A stretch of 64,000 nt of DNA. It comes from Bog-756 sp963718405. GTDB lineage: Bacteria > Actinomycetota > Acidimicrobiia > Acidimicrobiales > RAAP-2. The translations under genes were made by a program, and so were the position numbers. The notes below the pieces were generated by a model. The model did no database searches. It saw nothing but the letters and a program-made list of their open reading frames with translations, and was not told the origin of the DNA. The stretch is taken from contig CAVQYZ010000003.1 in the NCBI GenBank assembly GCA_963718405.1, positions 62,001 through 126,000 of the forward strand, given 5' to 3'. Within the stretch, counting starts at the first letter, position 1. The number at the start of each line of letters is the position of its first letter. Below, piece after piece: positions 20,004 through 27,939 of this stretch.

Positions 20004-20506
20004 CCGAGTTCGGGGAGTCCTTCATCGGCTCGGGGCCCGACGCCGCCCACCTCAACACGGTGCTCGGATTCAAGGGAGGGCCGGTCGAGACGGCCTGGAC
20101 CACGGCCCTGGCCACCCCTCGGGCCGGGCACGCGGCGTTCGTCACCATCCTGCGCCCGGGGATACCGGCCCGGCCCATGACCCTGTTCGTGAACAAGGCC
20201 ACCATCGAGGGAACCCGGCACGCCACCCTCACCTGGGGCCCGGCTCAGGCCGGGGTGGCATCGGGAGTGATGTGGGCGGTGGCCGACGGCGTCATCGAAC
20301 CGGACCGGGTCGATGAGCTGTTGCTGATCGCCGCCGTCTGGGTCAGCCCGGAAGCCCAGGACGAGGCCCTGGTCTACGCCAACAACCGCGAAGCCACCCG
20401 GTGGGCTCTGGAGTCCGGGGCGCGCCGCACGCCGACGCTGGACGAGATCATGGCGGTACGGGACGCCCCCCTCAACGGCTACTACCTGCCGCCGGGCACG
20501 GTCTGA
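19988..20506 (+). CDS. fae: Formaldehyde-activating enzyme family protein
   Basis: 172 aa. The whole length matches Fae, which condenses formaldehyde with tetrahydromethanopterin. Motifs include FGESFIGSGPDAAHLNTVLG with His21 at the position of the catalytic histidine of methylotroph Fae, ATPRAGHAAFVTIL, MTLFVNKATIEGTRHATL and WGPAQAGVASGVMWAVADG, then EAQDEALVYANNREATRWAL. The C-terminal 25 residues (LDEIMAVRDAPLNGYYLPPG) go beyond the core fold. ATG at 19988 lies inside the end of the oxygenase gene, so the pair is almost certainly co-translated. No methanopterin pathway genes occur in the window, so the C1 carrier, and even the aldehyde, are open. Confidence 0.85.
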   Translation: MAALVTEFGESFIGSGPDAAHLNTVLGFKGGPVETAWTTALATPRAGHAAFVTILRPGIPARPMTLFVNKATIEGTRHATLTWGPAQAGVASGVMWAVADGVIEPDRVDELLLIAAVWVSPEAQDEALVYANNREATRWALESGARRTPTLDEIMAVRDAPLNGYYLPPGTV

Positions 20507-20526
20507 ACAGACGGCCCGGAACCGGC

Positions 20527-20991
20527 TCAGGCGGGCTCGGCGCCCGGGTGAGCCTCGCTGTCGGCGTGGTGATCGCTACCGGCGGGAGCGACCGGTAGGG
20601 GGACGATTCCTCCACGCCGGCTCTCCACGGTGGCTCCGATGGCACCCGACAGGATCAGCGCCGCCCCGAGAGGGGCCAGCCACAGACCGAAGACGAAGGT
20701 CAGCACGGTGAACAGGGCCCCCATCCCGAGGATGAACGGCCAGATGCTCGATCCGGGGAAGGACTCGATGGCCCCCGCCCCTTCGGCCATGTCCGCCGAC
20801 GGGTCGTCGTCGGCCTGGGGCTTCTGCCTGCTGGACCACCACAGGTAGTACGAGCCCGGGAAGAGCCCGAGGAGCGCTGAGCCGATCAACATCAAGAAGC
20901 CGCCGTCCTCGTAGCTGGTGAACCAGTAGATGAGGCCGATGACGCCGAAGAAGACACCGATGCCGGCGAGGAAGAGACCGTAGACCTTCAT
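20527..20991 (-). CDS. ctaF: Cytochrome c oxidase subunit IV (actinobacterial CtaF)
   Basis: 154 aa small oxidase subunit with paired N-terminal helices (MKVYGLFLAGIGVFFGVIGL, FLMLIGSALLGLFPGSYYLW) and a further pair after an acidic loop (WPFILGMGALFTVLTFVFGL). This is the CtaF form found only in Actinobacteria. The ATG at 20991 overlaps the ctaD stop (ATGA), so it is the third gene of ctaC-ctaD-ctaF. It converges with the fae-like gene. Confidence 0.92.
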   Translation of the reverse strand: MKVYGLFLAGIGVFFGVIGLIYWFTSYEDGGFLMLIGSALLGLFPGSYYLWWSSRQKPQADDDPSADMAEGAGAIESFPGSSIWPFILGMGALFTVLTFVFGLWLAPLGAALILSGAIGATVESRRGGIVPLPVAPAGSDHHADSEAHPGAEPA

Positions 20992-22760
20992 GAGGGCGCC
21001 CCGGCCGGTTCGACTTCAGGCTCATGGTCCGGCAGGACCTTCGGGGTCTTGCCGGTGTGGATGGTGCGGTGATCGGGATGGTTGTAGTCCCAGGTGGGCC
21101 GCTCCGAACGGATGGGCGGCAGGTGGGTGTAGTTGTGATGGGAGGGCGGCGACGAGGTGAACCACTCGAGGGCATGCCCGTCCCAGGGGTTGTCACCGGC
21201 CGGGATCGGGCTCCGCCACGAGACCCACAGGTTGGCCAGGAAGAACAGGAACGACACCCCGATGATGAAGGCCCCGACCGTCGAGATGATGTTGAGGTCG
21301 GTCCAGTCGTTCCCCGGCAGGTAGGCCGCCACCCGGCGGGGCATGCCGTCGAGGCCCACCACGTACTGGGGCATGAAGGTGACCCAGAACCCGATGAACA
21401 GGCCCCAGAAGTGGAGCTTGCCCAGGCCCTCCCGCAGCATGCGGCCGAACATCTTCGGATACCAGAAGTAGAACCCGGCGAACCCGGCGAACACCGCAGT
21501 CCCGATGAGCACCTGATGGAAGTGGGCCACGACGAAGTAGGTGTCGTGGGTCATGAAGTCCACCGGGGGCGAGGCCAACAGCACCCCGGTCACGCCGCCC
21601 ATCAAGAAGGCGAAGAGGAATCCGACGGAGAACAACATGGGGGTCTTGAAGCTCAGCGAGCCGCCCCACATGGTTCCGATCCAGTTGAAGAACTTGATGC
21701 CGGTGGGGATGGCGATCATGTACGAGAGCAGTGAGAAGAACGGCAGCAGCACCACACCGGTGGTGAACATGTGGTGGGCCCACACCCCGGTGGACAGGGC
21801 GGCTATGGACATGGTGGCGAACACCATGCCCTTGTAGCCGAAGAGGGGCTTGCGGGAGAAGACCGGGATGATGTCGGTGACCATCCCGAAGTAGGGCAAG
21901 GCCAGGATGTACACCTCCGGGTGGCCGAAGAACCAGAAGAGGTTCTGCCACAGCACCGGCACGCCTCCGCCCTGGACCGTGAATATGTGGGTGCCGAAGT
22001 GACGGTCGCAGAAGAGCAGGACCACGGCGCCGAACAGCACCGGGAAGGCGATCAGGATCAGGATGGCGGTGACCAGCATGTTCCACGAGAAGATGGGCAC
22101 CCGGAACATGGTCATGCCCGGGGCCCGTAGATAGAAGATGGTGGCGCACAGGTTGACGCCGGTGAAGATGGCGGAGAACCCGGTGAGCGCCAGGGCCATC
22201 AGCCACAGGTCGGCCCCCGCACCCGGGGAGTTGGTGGCGTTCGACAGGGGCGCATAGGCCACCCAGCCGAAGCTGGCCGCCCCACCGGCCACCAGGAACC
22301 CGGACATCATGGTGATGGACCCCCCGAGGTACAGCCAGTACGACAGGGCGTTGAGACGGGGGAAGGCCATGTCCGGCGCACCCACCTGGAGGGGCACGAT
22401 GTAGTTGGCCAGCCCGCCGAAGGCGAAGGGCCCGGCGAACAGGTACAGCATGAGGCTGCCGTGCATGGTGAAGAGCTCGTTGTAGGTCTGGAAGTTGACC
22501 AGTGACGAGGTCGGTGAGGCCAACTGGGCCCGGATGACCAGGGCCATGATGCCGGCGATGAAGAACAGCACCAGCGACGTGATCATGTAGCTCTTGCCGA
22601 TGACCTTGTGATCGGTGGAGGTCAGCCAGTTGAGGATCCCGCTAGGACCCTCGTGGTGGGGGTGGTCGCCGGCTTCGTGCTGGAGACCGGCGGCGTGCCC
22701 GTCGGGGCCACCGGGCTGTTCCGGGCTGATCAGGCCGGGGGGCTCGATGGTGGTGGTCAT
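20988..22760 (-). CDS. ctaD: Cytochrome c oxidase subunit I
   Basis: 590 aa catalytic subunit of aa3 oxidase, 12 transmembrane helices. Haem and copper ligands are present: MHGSLMLYLFAGPFAFGG (low-spin haem His), WFFGHPEVYILALPYFGM (Cu-B His with the cross-linked Tyr), VWAHHMFTTG (Cu-B His pair) and MTHDTYFVVAHFHQVLIG (haem a3 and a ligands). The N-terminal 45 residues are His/Pro/Gly-rich and precede SGILNWLTSTDHKVIGKSYM. ATG at 22760 follows AGGGAG and overlaps the ctaC stop (ATGA). The 3' end overlaps ctaF. Confidence 0.97.
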   Translation of the reverse strand: MTTTIEPPGLISPEQPGGPDGHAAGLQHEAGDHPHHEGPSGILNWLTSTDHKVIGKSYMITSLVLFFIAGIMALVIRAQLASPTSSLVNFQTYNELFTMHGSLMLYLFAGPFAFGGLANYIVPLQVGAPDMAFPRLNALSYWLYLGGSITMMSGFLVAGGAASFGWVAYAPLSNATNSPGAGADLWLMALALTGFSAIFTGVNLCATIFYLRAPGMTMFRVPIFSWNMLVTAILILIAFPVLFGAVVLLFCDRHFGTHIFTVQGGGVPVLWQNLFWFFGHPEVYILALPYFGMVTDIIPVFSRKPLFGYKGMVFATMSIAALSTGVWAHHMFTTGVVLLPFFSLLSYMIAIPTGIKFFNWIGTMWGGSLSFKTPMLFSVGFLFAFLMGGVTGVLLASPPVDFMTHDTYFVVAHFHQVLIGTAVFAGFAGFYFWYPKMFGRMLREGLGKLHFWGLFIGFWVTFMPQYVVGLDGMPRRVAAYLPGNDWTDLNIISTVGAFIIGVSFLFFLANLWVSWRSPIPAGDNPWDGHALEWFTSSPPSHHNYTHLPPIRSERPTWDYNHPDHRTIHTGKTPKVLPDHEPEVEPAGAPS

Positions 22761-23740
22761 TGATCTCCCTTTGCCTGAGCGGGCGTGTTGTAGCCACTGC
22801 CGTTGGTCACGTGGGTGTAGGGCGGGGGATTGTTGAGGGCGCCGGAGCCCGACAGGGGCAGGGTGTGGCCGGTGGCCGCCTCGGCGTGGGCCCAGGTGGT
22901 GAAGGCTCCGGGCGTGACCGCCCGCACCGTGAACAGCATCTCTGAATGGTAGAGCCCGCAGATCTGGGTGCACTGACCGGGGTAGGTGCCTTTGTGGAGC
23001 ACGTCGAGGTCGAAGCGGTTGGTCACCCCGGGCAGGGCGTAGCGGCTGAAGTTGAAGTCCCGCACGTAGAAACCGTGGATGACGTCGTCGGACACCAGGG
23101 TGACCTGCACCGTCTGGCCCACCGGAACGACCATCTGCGGGCCGTGGTTGCCCGGGCCGTTGGTGGTCTCGCCGGCCACGCTCACGTTGAGGTCGGGGTA
23201 GCTGAACCGCCAGCCCCACTGGAAGGCGGTCACCGTCACGTCGACCACCGGCTGCCCGCTGGAGGTGAGGGTGGCGTTGACCGGCTGGATGGCGTCGACG
23301 TTGTTCTCGGTCAGGACGGTGAAGGCGAAGAGGAAGCCCACGATGATGACCGGGATCACCGTGTAGAGGATCTCGATGGGGACGTTCTCGTGGAACTGCC
23401 GGGGCATGTCCTCGGAGCGCCTCCGGTAGCGGATGATGGTCCACAGGATCAACAGGCCGACCAGGCCACCGACGATGATGCCGGTGGTCATCATGCCCGA
23501 GTACAGCTTGAAGGTCTCCTGGCCCTGGGCGGTGGCCCCCCGGCTGGCCCCGTAGCTCGGGTAGACGTTGCAGCCGGTGAGGGCCAGCGGCGCGGCGATG
23601 GCCAGACCGACTCCCCAACGGCGCCACCGACGCCGACGGGAACCGGGGGCGGGAGACCTCTGCGGACTCCCGGAATCTCCGGACGGGGGCGGATCGATTC
23701 GGTTCGGTTCGGCTGGGGAACCGGTTGTGAATGCTTTCAC
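22757..23740 (-). CDS. ctaC: Cytochrome c oxidase subunit II
   Basis: About 327 aa from GTG 23740. The N-terminal region ends in a lipoprotein-like signal with APLALTGCN, then two helices (GIIVGGLVGLLILWTIIRY and EILYTVIPVIIVGFLFAF) and the periplasmic CuA cupredoxin domain: VTAFQWGWRFSYPDL, DVIHGFYVRDFNF and PGQCTQICGLYHSEMLF with both Cys, His and Met ligands. The 5' end is uncertain: the frame is open to 23881, and GTG at 23740 or 23749 is preferred because it places the signal sequence sensibly. First gene of ctaC-ctaD-ctaF. Confidence 0.93.
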   Translation of the reverse strand: MKAFTTGSPAEPNRIDPPPSGDSGSPQRSPAPGSRRRRWRRWGVGLAIAAPLALTGCNVYPSYGASRGATAQGQETFKLYSGMMTTGIIVGGLVGLLILWTIIRYRRRSEDMPRQFHENVPIEILYTVIPVIIVGFLFAFTVLTENNVDAIQPVNATLTSSGQPVVDVTVTAFQWGWRFSYPDLNVSVAGETTNGPGNHGPQMVVPVGQTVQVTLVSDDVIHGFYVRDFNFSRYALPGVTNRFDLDVLHKGTYPGQCTQICGLYHSEMLFTVRAVTPGAFTTWAHAEAATGHTLPLSGSGALNNPPPYTHVTNGSGYNTPAQAKGDQ

Positions 23741-23852
23741 GGCGATGACACTAGTGGGCACGGGAGCAGAATTAGAAGTTGAGAGCCGTCCAGCCTGAGA
23801 CGGCACGAACTCCCAGTTCAGGGGGGTGGCAATTCGGGGGGTGGGGAGCGGC

Positions 23853-25249
23853 TCAGGAAGGCTGCTCATCCGGGGCTTCACCGGACTCCCGTGCGGCCCA
23901 CGAGAACACCCCGTGGGCCATGGTGGACGAGGCGGCCTGGGCCCGTCGGGAGAAGACCTGACGGCGCACGGCCTGTACGCCGGGGTCGTCGGGGGCGGCC
24001 AACCAGGCCAGCTCGGCCAGGTGCCCGGCCAGCCGCATCGACGGTCCGTCGGGGTCTCCCGGGGAGTGGCTCGGCGAGTGGCCGGTCCCGCCCGGATCCC
24101 CGTCGGCCCCGGCCCCGGCCCCGGCCCCGGCCCCGGCTTCGGCTTCGGCCAGGAGGCCCAGCGCCCGGTCAGCCAGCACCCCGGCCCCGCCGGCCAGATC
24201 GGCCAGCTCGACGGCCAGGGCCCGCTCCGAGGCCGGCTTGAGGGTGGCCGGATTGCCGTCCCACCAGCCCCCGTAGAGCCGCCACACCGTCCGGACGATG
24301 AACTCGGGCTCGTCGTAGACCGGCTGGAGGTAGGGCCGCTCCATGAGGCGGGCCGGCGGGGTCACCGTGTGGATGACCTCGTCGAGGCGGGCCCCGCTGT
24401 TCATGAGGTCCAGGGTCTGGGCCACCAGCGACTCGAGCAGCTCGGCGGTGTCGCCCAGGGCCTGTCGGACCCGGTCGGCCCCCACCACCGGATAGCCGTG
24501 TCCGGGCAGGAGGACGTCGGGGCCGCCGCCGGGGGAGTCGTAGAGGGCCAGCATCTGGCGGAGGGCCGCGGCCCACTCGGCCGGGTAGCGCTGGACCTTC
24601 TGCGGGTTGCCGGCGTTGGGCGAGGCCCAGATGAACAGGTCGCCGCAGCACAGCACCCGCTGTTCTGCGGGAGCCACGTCCAGGTGTGGTCGTCGGTCTC
24701 CCCCTTGGCGTGATGGAGCTCGGCCCGCATTCCCCCGATGTCCAGCTCCAGGTGGTCGCGGTAGGTGCGATCGGGATAGCGGTACTCGGTGGGCCACTGC
24801 AGCGACTCGAGGTCGAACTGCCGGCGGTTGATGACGGCGTTGTACCCGGCGGTCAGGATGTAGCGGTCGAAGCGGGCCGGCAGGGCCTCATGGGCCACGA
24901 CCTCGGGGGCGGGCCAACCGGCGTCCGAGGACTCGGCGGCCCAGACCGGCACCCCGAAGACGTGATCGATGTGGCCGTGGGAGTACACCGCGGTGTGGAG
25001 CCGGGCCGGCGACCAGGTCCGGAGGGTCCGGTGGATCTCCTCGGCCATGAAGGCGCTCCCGGTGTCCACCAGAAACAAGCCGTCGCCGGTGTCGACGGCC
25101 GACACGTTGGCGAACGACGGGACGAACGAGACGCCGTCGGCCACCTCGGCCAGCCCGGTCGATGGACTCAGTGGGTGGATCTGGCTCGTGGACACCTCGC
25201 CCCGCCACAGCTGGTCGGCCACGGCCAACACATCATCGGATCCGGTCAT
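23853..25249 (-). CDS. MBL-fold hydrolase related to alkyl sulfatases, frameshifted
   Basis: About 465 aa. The metallo-beta-lactamase core has LFLVDTGSAFMAEEIHRTL, the metal-binding YSHGHIDHVFGVPVW and, further on, ELHHAKGETDDHTWTWLP, typical of BDS1/SdsA1-like alkyl sulfatases. The C-terminal half has LLPGHGYPVVGADRVRQAL and the dimerisation-domain segment RTVWRLYGGWWDGNPATL. A frame change at about 24667-24675 is repaired by one extra C in a C3 run. An Ala/Gly run (AEAEAGAGAGAGAGADGDPG) is encoded by repeated GGCCCC units. ATG start at 25249. A TAGATT hexamer on the minus strand at 25332-25337 may be its -10. Sulfatase activity is inferred from the family only. Confidence 0.8.
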
Positions 25250-25346
25250 GGTGTCTCCCCCGTTCAGCTCTGGGCCCTGTCCCGCGCTGGGCACTCTGCT
25301 GGGCAGCTGCCCGCGGTGGCGAGCGTAGGGAGAATCTAAGCCAGGA

Positions 25347-26081
25347 TCAGTCGGCGTCCTCGGGCGGCGTCAGCCGGGCCGATACCTTGCCGGCCCACTT
25401 GCCCACCCCTCTGATGGTGGCCTTGACCTGTTCCTCGGCCTCGGGCCGGTACTTGGCCGCCACCCGCTTACCCGTGGTCACCACGGTGCTGCTGGCCCGG
25501 CCGGCCCGGCGGGCGGCGCTTTCCGGGTCGGTGGTGGGCCCGGCGCGGCGCGCGGCCCGGTGGTGGGGCTCGGCCCGGGCGTGGCGGCTCGGACCGGGCG
25601 AGGTAGCCGGACCGGGCGGAGCGGTGGTCCCCACCACCGACGCCGTGGTGTCGATGACCCGGACCCGGCCTCGCGATCCGGCATGGACGGACCGGACCCC
25701 GTCGGTGCGGGTCAGGGTGGCCACACGGAACAGTCCGACGGCTCCGAACTCGATGACGATGATCCCCTGGATGTCCGGGCGCAGAGCCGGGACGATCGGG
25801 GCCAGGGCCAGCAGGACGGCCAGCACCGACGCCAGCAGCACGTGGAGCCGTTGCCCGCACACCCGCACGATGCCCAGCGGGCCGTGGGCGGTGATGGCCA
25901 GCGCCACCATGGCCAGTGCGGCCACCAGCAGCAGATCCCCGTGGGCCACATGGATCGAGATGTCCACGAAGATGAGGGCCACCACGATCTCGGTGGCCTG
26001 CAGCACCCAGAACGGGAACCGCCTCGGCCAGCGGGTCGGACTTCCCTCGGGTGGCCGCCCCGGCGCCACCCCTTCGCTCAT
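25347..26081 (-). CDS. Membrane protein of unknown function
   Basis: 244 aa. The N-terminal half has three or four hydrophobic segments (FPFWVLQATEIVVALIFVDI, LLLVAALAMVALAITAHGPL, VLLASVLAVLLALAPIVPAL). The C-terminal half is basic, Arg/Ala-rich and probably cytoplasmic. No family recognised. It starts 20 bases after the tatA stop on the same strand, so the two are likely co-transcribed; whether it helps Tat export is unknown. Confidence 0.5.
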   Translation of the reverse strand: MSEGVAPGRPPEGSPTRWPRRFPFWVLQATEIVVALIFVDISIHVAHGDLLLVAALAMVALAITAHGPLGIVRVCGQRLHVLLASVLAVLLALAPIVPALRPDIQGIIVIEFGAVGLFRVATLTRTDGVRSVHAGSRGRVRVIDTTASVVGTTAPPGPATSPGPSRHARAEPHHRAARRAGPTTDPESAARRAGRASSTVVTTGKRVAAKYRPEAEEQVKATIRGVGKWAGKVSARLTPPEDAD

Positions 26082-26100
26082 CGATCCGACCTCGGATCGA

Positions 26101-26406
26101 TCAGGAGATCTGGCCCGCGGTCCCGTCGCCGGCGGCCGGTGCGGGCTGAGCCGGTGGGGTCACCACCGGGGCCACCACAACCGGAGGGGCGATCACGGCC
26201 GGTGGTGCGGCCTGAGCCGCCGAGGTGGTGCCGTGGCCGTCGTCCGACGCCCCCTCATCCAGGCCCTTCTTGAACTCCTTCTGTGCGGAGCCCAGCGAAC
26301 GGGCCAGCTTGGGGATCTGGGTCGAACCGAACAGGACCAGCACCACGACAACGAGCACGATGATGCCGTCCATGCCAAAGATGTCTGCTGGGGGGCTGAA
26401 GTGCAT
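26101..26406 (-). CDS. tatA: Sec-independent protein translocase TatA
   Basis: 101 aa. A single N-terminal helix (GMDGIIVLVVVVLVLFG) is followed by the hinge and amphipathic helix STQIPKLARSLGSAQKEFKK, the TatA/E signature with FG hinge. The C-terminal 50 residues are Ala/Pro/Val-rich and disordered. TatA oligomers form the conduit for folded twin-arginine substrates. No tatC nearby. ATG at 26406; an internal ATG at 26373 is possible but would shorten the N-terminus unusually. Confidence 0.9.
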   Translation of the reverse strand: MHFSPPADIFGMDGIIVLVVVVLVLFGSTQIPKLARSLGSAQKEFKKGLDEGASDDGHGTTSAAQAAPPAVIAPPVVVAPVVTPPAQPAPAAGDGTAGQIS

Positions 26407-26530
26407 GGCGATGTCTCCCTTGCTGGATGCGGTTACCAGGTTAGACGTGTACGGCTGGCGACGCAGCTCAGCGTCCCCGCCGGCGGCGTCCTCTGAACTG
26501 TTCGGTGCCGGCCGTGGGTACGGATGAGCT

Positions 26531-26575
26531 GGTCAGCCGGGTCAGCCGGGTCAGCCGGGTCAGCGGGGTCAGCCG
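26531..26575. repeat. 9-bp tandem repeat, five copies
   Basis: Five copies of GGTCAGCCG (the fourth has GGTCAGCGG). The last copy overlaps the stop codon of the CopD-like gene, so a change in copy number would lengthen the 3' untranslated part without touching the protein. Confidence 0.8.
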
Positions 26576-27060
26576 GCCAGGAACACCCCGAGGCACAGGG
26601 CGGCCACCGAGGCGACGGCCCCGACCGCTCCCCACACGGCCGTGGCCCGCTTGGTGGAGGCCCGTTGGTGGAGGAACACCCCCACCCCGGCCACCACCAC
26701 CACCACGATCTTGATGATCAGGACGGTCTTCCAGGCTGATGAGGCATCCTTCACGGTCAGGGCACTGATGTTCCAGAAGCCGGTGATCACCAGGACGGCG
26801 TAGGCCGGCCACAGCAGGCGGGCGAAGGCCACCGCCACCTTCTTCGGGGCGTCCTCTCCCAGGGTGCGCAGCGTAGGGAGTAGACCGGCCACGGTGAACT
26901 GACCGCCCACCCAGACCGTGGCGGCCAGCACGTGGAGGATGAGGCGGAAGCCGCCGAGGCCGTCCGAGAGCTGAGGGGTGTTGGGCCCGGTCCGCGCCGC
27001 CACCAGGGCGGCCGCGGCGGAGTGTCCGATCACGTGCACGGAGGGTCCGATGGCGTGCAT
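26569..27060 (-). CDS. CopD-like integral membrane protein
   Basis: 163 aa with four transmembrane helices. FRLILHVLAATVWVGGQFTV resembles the first conserved helix of CopD-superfamily proteins (His-x5-W pattern), and LLWPAYAVLVITGFWNISAL and KTVLIIKIVVVVVAGVGVFL follow. CopD domains are linked to copper uptake or haem-type ligands in the membrane, but copper binding is not shown by the sequence. The ATG at 27060 gives MHAIGPSVHVIGHSAAAA, rich in histidine. Stands between tatA and a crotonase gene. Confidence 0.6.
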   Translation of the reverse strand: MHAIGPSVHVIGHSAAAALVAARTGPNTPQLSDGLGGFRLILHVLAATVWVGGQFTVAGLLPTLRTLGEDAPKKVAVAFARLLWPAYAVLVITGFWNISALTVKDASSAWKTVLIIKIVVVVVAGVGVFLHQRASTKRATAVWGAVGAVASVAALCLGVFLAG

Positions 27061-27148
27061 GGCCGGGTCCGCCCGGACTGAGAGGGAAGCACCGCCGGAC
27101 TACTTCTGGCCTGCCAACTGCGAGCTGCGAGCTGCGGGATCCGGTGGC

Positions 27149-27919
27149 CTACTTGCCCGACCAGTTGGCCTTGCGCTTCTCGGCGAAGGCCACCGCCCCC
27201 TCGTTGGCGTCGGCTGAGCCGAACACCGCCGGGGTGGCGGCGTTGTTGATGGCCCAACCCTGGGCCTCGGGCAGTTCGCCGGCCTCTTTCATGACCCGCT
27301 TCGAGGCCCGCACGGCCAGCGGGGCGTTGTCGGCGATGGTGGTGGCCAGGGCCAGGGCCTCGTCCATCAGGGACGCGGCCGGCACCACCCGGTTGACCAG
27401 TCCCAGGGCCAGCGCCCGGGGGGCGTCGATGGGGTCACCGGTCAGGGCCAGCTCGAGGGCGATGGCCGGCGGGATCCTCTTCGGGAGCCGGATCAGGCCG
27501 CCGGCCGCAGCCATGAGGCCCCGCTTGACCTCGGGAATCCCGAATTTGGCCCCCTCCACCGCTACCACCAGGTCGCAGGAGAGCATGATCTCGCAGCCGC
27601 CGGCCAGAGCGGCACCGTTGACGGCGGCGATCAGCGGCTTGGGGAACTCCCGCTGGGCGATGCCCCCGAATCCGCCCTTGGCCCCCATGATCGCTCCGGC
27701 CTCACCGCCCACGAAGGCCTTGAGGTCCATGCCGGCGCTGAAGGCCTTGTCCCCGGACCCGGTCACGATGACCACCCAACAGTCGTCATCCACCTCGAGC
27801 TCGTCGAAGGCCTCGGTGAACCCACGGGTGACCGCGCCGTTGATGGCGTTGCGGGCCTCGGGGCGGTTGATGGTCAGGATCTCGATGTGACCCCGTCGTT
27901 CGCGTAGCAGTTCGTCCAT
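27149..27919 (-). CDS. Enoyl-CoA hydratase/isomerase family protein
   Basis: 256 aa crotonase. ILTINRPEARNAINGA begins the fold; the oxyanion-hole segments are KAFSAGMDLKAFVGG and AVNGAALAGGCEIMLSCDL; EVKRGLMAAAGGLIRLPKRI follows. Glu is present in GGCEIM, but the second catalytic Glu position reads KRGLMAA, with Glu only at E of PEVKRG, so hydratase activity is likely but not certain. ATG at 27919 is preceded by GGAGACC. Twenty bases downstream of the TLP1-like gene, probably one operon acting on CoA thioesters. Confidence 0.85.
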   Translation of the reverse strand: MDELLRERRGHIEILTINRPEARNAINGAVTRGFTEAFDELEVDDDCWVVIVTGSGDKAFSAGMDLKAFVGGEAGAIMGAKGGFGGIAQREFPKPLIAAVNGAALAGGCEIMLSCDLVVAVEGAKFGIPEVKRGLMAAAGGLIRLPKRIPPAIALELALTGDPIDAPRALALGLVNRVVPAASLMDEALALATTIADNAPLAVRASKRVMKEAGELPEAQGWAINNAATPAVFGSADANEGAVAFAEKRKANWSGK

Positions 27920-27939
27920 GGCGGTCTCCTGGCGTGCGC

